A stretch of DNA of 64,000 bases from Butyrivibrio sp. AE3004 (GTDB lineage Bacteria > Bacillota > Clostridia > Lachnospirales > Lachnospiraceae): positions 1 to 64,000 of the forward strand of contig NZ_JNLQ01000003.1 in NCBI RefSeq assembly GCF_000703165.1, given 5' to 3'. The position numbers and the translations under genes are program-made. Below are positions 59,623 through 64,000 of this stretch, in pieces (within the stretch, counting starts at the first letter, position 1; every line of letters begins with the position of its first letter). The notes beneath the pieces were generated by a model. That model saw nothing but the letters and a program-made list of their open reading frames with translations, was not told where the DNA came from and ran no database searches.

Positions 59623-59757
59623 TTATTTTTGATCAACGATACTCTGTTCTTTTCCAATAAAATCGTCCACGTCACATTGCAAAAGCTGAATCGTATCTTC
59701 AACAGAGATTTTCCTTTTTTATAAGTTTTTGGCAATTTTAAATACTTTTCTTAGATG
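59623..59757 (-). pseudogene. degenerate C-terminal gene fragment
   Basis: After the GNAT stop, a minus-strand frame reads HLRKVFKIAKNL, TAA, KRKISVEDTIQLLQCDVDDF and ends IVDQK-TAA at 59623. The two parts are in the same frame around the internal TAA and look like protein (amphipathic, Asp/Gln-rich). Probably the tail of a lost gene; family not recognised. Confidence 0.4.
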
Positions 59758-59758
59758 G

Positions 59759-60205
59759 CTACTTATCCATCCCTATCCACTGTATGAAAGCTGTCTTATC
59801 ACTGCTGTTATACCCAGCCTTCTCATAGAAATGCATAGTCTCCGGCTTCTTTGATCCTGTCAGCAGCATCATTTTGTAACAGTTTTCCCTCTCCGCAATC
59901 TTCTTTGCATAGTCCAGACATTCACCTGCATATCCGTTTCCTCTGAAATCCGCATGTGTTACCACATTCTCAACAAAAGCATATGGTCTTATATTTCTTG
60001 TTAAATTCGGGATGATCACACAAACACAGGAAGATATAATCTGACCATCAATCTCATTTACGATCAGATGGTGATTCGGATCCTTAATGATCTGATTCCA
60101 TGTTTTTTCAAGATGTTCATCATGTATGGGAATACTATCTTCATGTAAGTAAAGATACAGTTCCAAAAGTGCTTCCAAATCTTCTTTTCTTGCTTCTCGT
60201 ATCAT
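59759..60205 (-). CDS. GNAT family N-acetyltransferase
   Basis: 148 residues: MIREARKEDLEALLELYLYL at the N-terminus, VENVVTHADFRGNGYAGECL as the acetyl-CoA-binding motif A and MHFYEKAGYN as motif B. Substrate unknown. No strong ribosome site is visible before the ATG at 60205. Confidence 0.88.
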   Translation of the reverse strand: MIREARKEDLEALLELYLYLHEDSIPIHDEHLEKTWNQIIKDPNHHLIVNEIDGQIISSCVCVIIPNLTRNIRPYAFVENVVTHADFRGNGYAGECLDYAKKIAERENCYKMMLLTGSKKPETMHFYEKAGYNSSDKTAFIQWIGMDK

Positions 60206-60278
60206 CAGCTAATAATCCTTAACCCTTTAATCTATTAACCTGTAATATTATTTTGAACTCTCACTCCCTATTATACAT

Positions 60279-60314
60279 AAAAAATGAGCTCTAAAGCATT
60301 ACCGCTTCAGAGCC
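60279..60314 (-). terminator. terminator of the short ORF / candidate toxin gene
   Basis: On the minus strand GGGCTCTGAAGC pairs with GCTTTAGAGCTC and is followed by ATTTTTTATG. It lies 155 bases after the ORF at 60469-60627; that 155-base gap contains another small hairpin (GGGGCT/AGCCCC near 60438-60458). Confidence 0.8.
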
Positions 60315-60468
60315 CTTATAATTCTATTCATCCTCGTTGAATAGCACCATCTATTCAGCTGCCACCAATTAATTGACCGTTAACCCCATCCCCAAAGGGT
60401 CAATGTGAAAGTGGCAAGGTCTTTGAGGTATGGGAAAGGGGCTACCAATTCTGCAGCCCCATAAGTAA

Positions 60469-60627
60469 TTACTTTGTTTTTCTCTGAAATTTTGCTTTTT
60501 TTACACCAGCTTTTTTAATGAGCTGTTTCTTGCGATTTGCATATTCCACGTTTGGAACTCTGGTGAATCCCCTTGCGTTTATCTCCGTATCCTTTAAAAA
60601 CTCAACATAATAAAATGAAATCTTCAT
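60469..60627 (-). CDS. short basic protein, candidate (truncated) type III toxin
   Basis: 52 residues starting MKISFYYVEFLKDTEINARG, then FTRVPNVEYANRKK and a Lys-rich end. The N-terminal aromatic strand and the RVPN..Y...RK pattern recall the start of ToxN/CptN-type endoribonucleases, which are 150 residues or more, so this would be a truncated or very reduced version. GGGAG lies four bases before the ATG. Upstream are a palindromic terminator, tandem RNA repeats and a promoter, the order found in type III toxin-antitoxin loci. Family assignment is tentative. Confidence 0.5.
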   Translation of the reverse strand: MKISFYYVEFLKDTEINARGFTRVPNVEYANRKKQLIKKAGVKKAKFQRKTK

Positions 60628-60646
60628 ACATCTCCCATACATTAAA

Positions 60647-60671
60647 TTAGAGCAAGCCAGGCTTGCTCTAA
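60647..60671 (-). terminator. palindromic terminator between RNA repeats and the short ORF
   Basis: TTAGAGCAAGCC and GGCTTGCTCTAA form a perfect 12-bp palindrome with one central base, followed on the minus strand by TTTAATG. In type III TA loci such a hairpin controls the ratio of antitoxin RNA to toxin mRNA. Confidence 0.7.
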
Positions 60672-60674
60672 TTG

Positions 60675-60770
60675 ATTACATTCGCTCACACTTGTAGGGG
60701 TGAAACCCTAATATAATCGTTCGCACTTAATGGAGGCGAAACTCCAATAGATGTGTAATCGCATCTTCTG
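60675..60770 (-). ncRNA. tandem-repeat RNA, candidate type III antitoxin
   Basis: Two related units with a 35-36 base period: each has a CACTT box (60689 and 60724 on the plus strand) followed by a 5-bp hairpin with a GnGAAA loop (TAGGG-GTGAAA-CCCTA and TGGAG-GCGAAA-CTCCA) and AATA. The stems differ by compensating changes, which argues for RNA structure. A partial third unit (GTAATC) is present at the edge. The transcript would run on the minus strand from the promoter at 60777-60804. Confidence 0.55.
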
Positions 60771-60776
60771 ATTAGA

Positions 60777-60804
60777 ATACTAGCAAAATACGGCCAAATG
60801 TCAA
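60777..60804 (-). promoter_or_regulatory. promoter of the repeat RNA
   Basis: On the minus strand TTGACA (60799-60804), 16-base spacer, TAGTAT (60777-60782). Transcription would begin near 60770, just upstream of the first repeat. Confidence 0.65.
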
Positions 60805-60823
60805 GTTTGTACATTATACAGAA

Positions 60824-60859
60824 ACCGCCAAAGCCCTGTAGTTTACGGCTTTGGCGGAA
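60824..60859 (-). terminator. terminator of the large secreted protein
   Basis: CCGCCAAAGCC pairs perfectly with GGCTTTGGCGG, followed on the minus strand by TTTCTG. Confidence 0.85.
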
Positions 60860-60875
60860 ATCTCTGCGTACCTTA

Positions 60876-63287
60876 TTATTTTACTTTAATCGTTATGGTC
60901 TCGGTAGTCTTCTTTTTATTGCCGTATGCTCCTATTGTAACCTTGAATTTGTAGGTTCCCTTAGGTGCTCCCTTCTTAAGAGTCACGGTTACTTTTCTGC
61001 CCTTAATCTTAAAGTCAGCATATTTCTTAAGCTTCTTGGAAGATGCATTCTTTACAGTAATCTTACCTTTTGTGTTGACCTTGATGTTTACGGCCTGGTC
61101 CTTCTTTTTAAGCTTTGATAACTTGACTGTATCTTTGCTTACAGATACATCATGGTTTTCCACTTTAGAAACATCTGATGTCTTATTATCTTTACCCTTA
61201 TTTGGAGTACCATCGTATTCTTTGGCTTTGCTTGTTGCATCATTATCTTTTACAATCTTATCCGGTTTCGGCTCAGTATTACTGCTACCAGATCCTATGT
61301 CTCTCCAAACAACATATACTTTGATATCACCTGTGAGCGGTACTGAATCACCCGGCTTATAATATGATGTGCCTATTCTCCATGAGTCAAATTCTTTTCC
61401 GGCAGGAGGAACTAAGAAATTCTTCGGTAAAACATATTTGTCAGTCTCATATACTGTCGATCTCGATACCAAGCAACCATCACTTGTGTAGATTTCGATG
61501 GTTTTTATTTCTGAACCTGAGCTTCCGCTGCCGCCTGAACCGCCACCGCCGTCATCCAGCTGACCCAGAGCCTTTTTCTTATAGTAATTGGTTCCTGTCT
61601 CATCAATGTAAAATCTTGTAGTGCCATAATGAGTTTCGCCATACTCAAAATATGTATAGGGAAACTCTACACAGAACACATATTTTGAGTTCATATCAAG
61701 ACCAAATATCCTAGTCTTTGTAGCCGGAAGACCTACGGTCATTTCGCCAACACCGTCAGGTTTGTAGGCTGTAAGCTTTTTGTATGCGCTTTCAATGCTG
61801 CTTACATTACCGTCCTCAGGAAGTGCTGTATAGCGAACTCTCAGTGATCCGCTTCTGCTCATCGTTCCATAATATTTCTTAATAACATCCTGTTTAAGGA
61901 GCGCTTTCTCTGCTGCTGTCCAGTCAATCACAACCGTGCCTTTTTCTCGCATGGATGAACCATCAAACATATAGCCCTCTGCTGAGTTTTTGGAAATGTC
62001 TCCGGATGCTGATACAGAACCATTTCCTTTTGTCTTAATCTTATAAGTAACATAGCAATCATCACATTCTACGCCATTAGTCTTAAATCCGCATCTCATT
62101 ACAATGCAGTATGCTGTGGCAGGCTTTAACCCGGTAAAAGTATACTTCTTTAGCTTTGTGCAATCATACTGATTCTGTTCTGCAAGCTTAAGAGCTTTTC
62201 GCATATTCGGGCCTTCATTCCATGAAGAGCCGTACTGCTCCCAGTCAGCGTATGCATCGTAATTAGTATTCTCAGCAAAACCAAGAGATATCTTTTTAGT
62301 CTTTGTTGACTTAGTCACTTTGGCTTTAGACCAATCTACGGTTATGCTGTTCTCATCAGATGTTACATCACACGCAGCCATAGTCCTTGAAGATCCTGAT
62401 CCCCAAGTTATAACTAATTTGCCTTCGTGAGATGAATCCGTTCTGCCATTACTCTGATAGCCCGGGGCATTATCGCCTATGTCATCAGAATATCCGCCGG
62501 CAGGGGCTGTCTTAAAATCAGCTGCTTCTATGTATTCCTGCTTTTTTACGCTTTTTCCGTTCTTGTCGTAATAATCGTATGCAAAAAGAAATGAAAATGC
62601 GTATTTTGTATCAGGCTTTAATCCTGTAAATCTACGATCTTTATCATGAATATTATAATGTATTCCCTCTTTCTGAGTCAGAGTCCTTGCCTGCTTTATA
62701 GCTTTTGCAGCATCCCCTGTCTGCTCTACATAATTGCAGGTAAGTCCCATATAATAAAAAGACTTTCCTTCGGCTTCTGTAACCTTACTTTTAATTGTTT
62801 CTATAGCCTCACTAAAATCCACATAGATACTTGTATCTGTTCTTCCAACCAGCTTCATTGTGTAAGTCTCTGAAGCCATGGTAAAACAAGAATTATTTAA
62901 ACCAAAAGTATAACTATAGCCTGTTCCGGAGATATGAGCATCAATATCAACAAAGTATTGTGTGTTCTTTTTAAGCCCGCTTACTGAAGAATTATAGTTT
63001 TTACCGGACACAGTGTAACTCTTGATCTGTTTTTGGCCATTTTTATAGGAACTGTCCAGTTCATAAATCGTTACCTTAAAATCCTTATAACGCGCATCAC
63101 TGCACTCTTTTTTTGCACTATTCAATTTTTCGATGGCCACTTCACTCCATTCAAAGGCAATTGAAGTTGTGGTGAGCTCAGTGAAATAAACCTCTCCCGC
63201 CGCATAGGCAGTAAGAGAAGACATGTCTGACATGCAAAAGAAAATGCTCATGACGAACATACAGATAATTAGACTAACCCTTTTCAT
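60876..63287 (-). CDS. large secreted multi-domain surface protein
   Basis: About 803 residues with a signal peptide (MKRVSLIICMFVMSIFFCMS; cleavage near Ala-Tyr-Ala-Ala at about 30). Several fibronectin-III-like modules follow, each with a V/I-x-W-x-x-A motif (IAFEWSEVAIEKL, ITVDWSKAKV, VVIDWTAAEKAL) and an Y-x-F/V-x-L/V strand. A Gly/Ser linker precedes an InlB-type repeat near residues 610-670 (KEFDSWRIGTSYYKPGDSV). The end is a basic Lys-rich beta domain (VKLSKLKKKDQAVNIKVNTK). No sortase motif. GGGAGG lies 11 bases before ATG 63287. Probably binds polysaccharide or host/neighbour surfaces. Confidence 0.8.
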   Translation of the reverse strand: MKRVSLIICMFVMSIFFCMSDMSSLTAYAAGEVYFTELTTTSIAFEWSEVAIEKLNSAKKECSDARYKDFKVTIYELDSSYKNGQKQIKSYTVSGKNYNSSVSGLKKNTQYFVDIDAHISGTGYSYTFGLNNSCFTMASETYTMKLVGRTDTSIYVDFSEAIETIKSKVTEAEGKSFYYMGLTCNYVEQTGDAAKAIKQARTLTQKEGIHYNIHDKDRRFTGLKPDTKYAFSFLFAYDYYDKNGKSVKKQEYIEAADFKTAPAGGYSDDIGDNAPGYQSNGRTDSSHEGKLVITWGSGSSRTMAACDVTSDENSITVDWSKAKVTKSTKTKKISLGFAENTNYDAYADWEQYGSSWNEGPNMRKALKLAEQNQYDCTKLKKYTFTGLKPATAYCIVMRCGFKTNGVECDDCYVTYKIKTKGNGSVSASGDISKNSAEGYMFDGSSMREKGTVVIDWTAAEKALLKQDVIKKYYGTMSRSGSLRVRYTALPEDGNVSSIESAYKKLTAYKPDGVGEMTVGLPATKTRIFGLDMNSKYVFCVEFPYTYFEYGETHYGTTRFYIDETGTNYYKKKALGQLDDGGGGSGGSGSSGSEIKTIEIYTSDGCLVSRSTVYETDKYVLPKNFLVPPAGKEFDSWRIGTSYYKPGDSVPLTGDIKVYVVWRDIGSGSSNTEPKPDKIVKDNDATSKAKEYDGTPNKGKDNKTSDVSKVENHDVSVSKDTVKLSKLKKKDQAVNIKVNTKGKITVKNASSKKLKKYADFKIKGRKVTVTLKKGAPKGTYKFKVTIGAYGNKKKTTETITIKVK

Positions 63288-63450
63288 ACGATAGAAAACC
63301 TCCCAAACTATACCCCCCCACAAAAATATATTCTACATTATTTTTTTCGATATGTCTCGCACAAAATTAAATACAGCTACTTTGCCTTTGCTTTTTATCC
63401 TTCGGATATCAACAACATTGGCAAAAAAGTTTTCATATCTTTTATAATAA

Positions 63451-64000
63451 TTATTTATTGTAACTCATAAGTTTTTCTAATAATTCATCAGGCGTGTCTG
63501 CAGAAATACCATATTTGTCTTCGCAGTCTTTAAAATTCGCATGATAAGTGATGGAACCATTGTCGTCAATTCTGGCACCAAACCGTAGATAAACTGCATT
63601 GCCCTCATAGGCTTTCTCAATCTTCTTCATGTTTCCAACAGCCATATTGATATCCTCCATTATGCTGCTGGTCCATTTGCTATCTCCGTTTGCAATTATA
63701 CTAAGAGCATCATTGGATATAAGCACATTAAATTTTGTGGAGAAACGCCACATACTTGCACCTGTATATATATTATGAGGATGTTCATCATGGCCTTTCC
63801 CATAAAAGTTGAAACTGGTCTGATGTTTATCATCAGAATGAAGAGCTTCAAGGAAGTCAAGCGCTGTAAACTGCTTGGAAACAGGATTATTGAATCTGCT
63901 TGCTACCTTGTCTGTATTGTCTAAGCGCCATTGTCTTTTTAACTGAAATGCTTCATTATACAATTCATTTGCTCTTTTTCTGGCTGATTCTGACCAGTCA
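63451..64000 (-). CDS. uncharacterised protein, 5' end beyond the window
   Basis: The minus-strand frame is open to the right edge; at least 183 residues are visible. There is a DFLEALHSDDKHQTSFNFYG segment, SMWRFSTKFNVLISND, and a C-terminal FKDCEDKYGISADTPDELL. No signal peptide, membrane helix or recognised motif is visible in this part. An apparent internal TTG start at 63963 is not needed because the frame continues upstream. Confidence 0.6.
   Translation of the reverse strand, partial: DWSESARKRANELYNEAFQLKRQWRLDNTDKVASRFNNPVSKQFTALDFLEALHSDDKHQTSFNFYGKGHDEHPHNIYTGASMWRFSTKFNVLISNDALSIIANGDSKWTSSIMEDINMAVGNMKKIEKAYEGNAVYLRFGARIDDNGSITYHANFKDCEDKYGISADTPDELLEKLMSYNK

Noticed and set aside
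59547..59735. Minus-strand 62-residue frame
   Set aside because: It runs through a terminator hairpin, whereas another frame over the same bases reads like a gene fragment.
60675..60770. Tandem repeats considered as a CRISPR array
   Set aside because: Only two diverged units with compensatory changes and no unique spacers; no cas genes nearby. RNA-repeat antitoxin fits better.
1..64000. tRNA, rRNA or prophage
   Set aside because: No tRNA-like T-loop or CCA patterns, no conserved rRNA segments and no phage structural genes were seen, though small RNAs cannot be excluded by eye.

Overview
The window is AT-rich DNA with strong Shine-Dalgarno sites, many extended -10 promoters (TGnTATAAT) and abundant intrinsic terminators. 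Together with a BspA-type surface protein, BlaI/BlaR1, PucR and AbiE genes, this suggests a low-GC Firmicute, most likely a gut or rumen Lachnospiraceae (Butyrivibrio/Roseburia-like). No rRNA or tRNA gene was seen. It looks like an ordinary chromosome with several accessory or decaying patches.

Layout. 1-11 kb: two CPBP membrane proteases, a HAD phosphatase, a large secreted LRR_5 protein, a BlaI/BlaR1-type pair behind a nested operator, a Bcp peroxiredoxin and a zinc-ribbon membrane protein. 11-16.7 kb: a ruined beta-fructoside operon. Its LacI regulator has lost its start codon, an IS91-like element sits where the regulator start and the binding-protein gene should be, two sugar permeases are intact, and the GH32 enzyme has a deletion and a frameshift. 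17-27 kb: a coherent module of a PEP/pyruvate-binding protein with a degenerate RecA-like head, a PucR regulator, an amino-acid ABC transporter, a cytidylate-kinase-like protein, a class III aminotransferase and an iron alcohol dehydrogenase. It reads as uptake of an amino acid, transamination and reduction of the resulting aldehyde. 27-31 kb: a zinc-type ABC operon with a small Cys/His membrane protein and a lipoprotein. 31-34.3 kb: a Tat-exported amidohydrolase encoded with its own TatA-TatA-TatC, then a J-domain protein.

34-43.5 kb holds housekeeping and accessory enzymes (HAD, ankyrin, alpha/beta hydrolase, glycerate kinase, histidine phosphatase, DUF1284, sirtuin, secreted nucleoside hydrolase, tyrosine recombinase), with a pcp remnant and a frameshifted cupin gene. 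43.4-64 kb is mostly on the minus strand and more accessory. It contains a truncated ArsR-like regulator, an XRE regulator with APFL helical repeats, a GNAT gene with an in-frame amber codon, an AbiE toxin-antitoxin pair with two large palindromic operators, a truncated ABC exporter, an IS110 transposase with a candidate bridge RNA, a MotA-like/LuxR/membrane-protein trio, a MATE remnant, a TetR-esterase divergon with two matching operators, an AAA+DUF234 ATPase, a candidate type III toxin-antitoxin locus (promoter, tandem RNA repeats, terminator, short ORF) and a large secreted protein.

The most notable items are the type III TA-like locus at 60.5-60.8 kb, the Tat operon with its own substrate, the IS110 bridge RNA candidate, the AbiE operators, and the operon decay around the IS91-like element.
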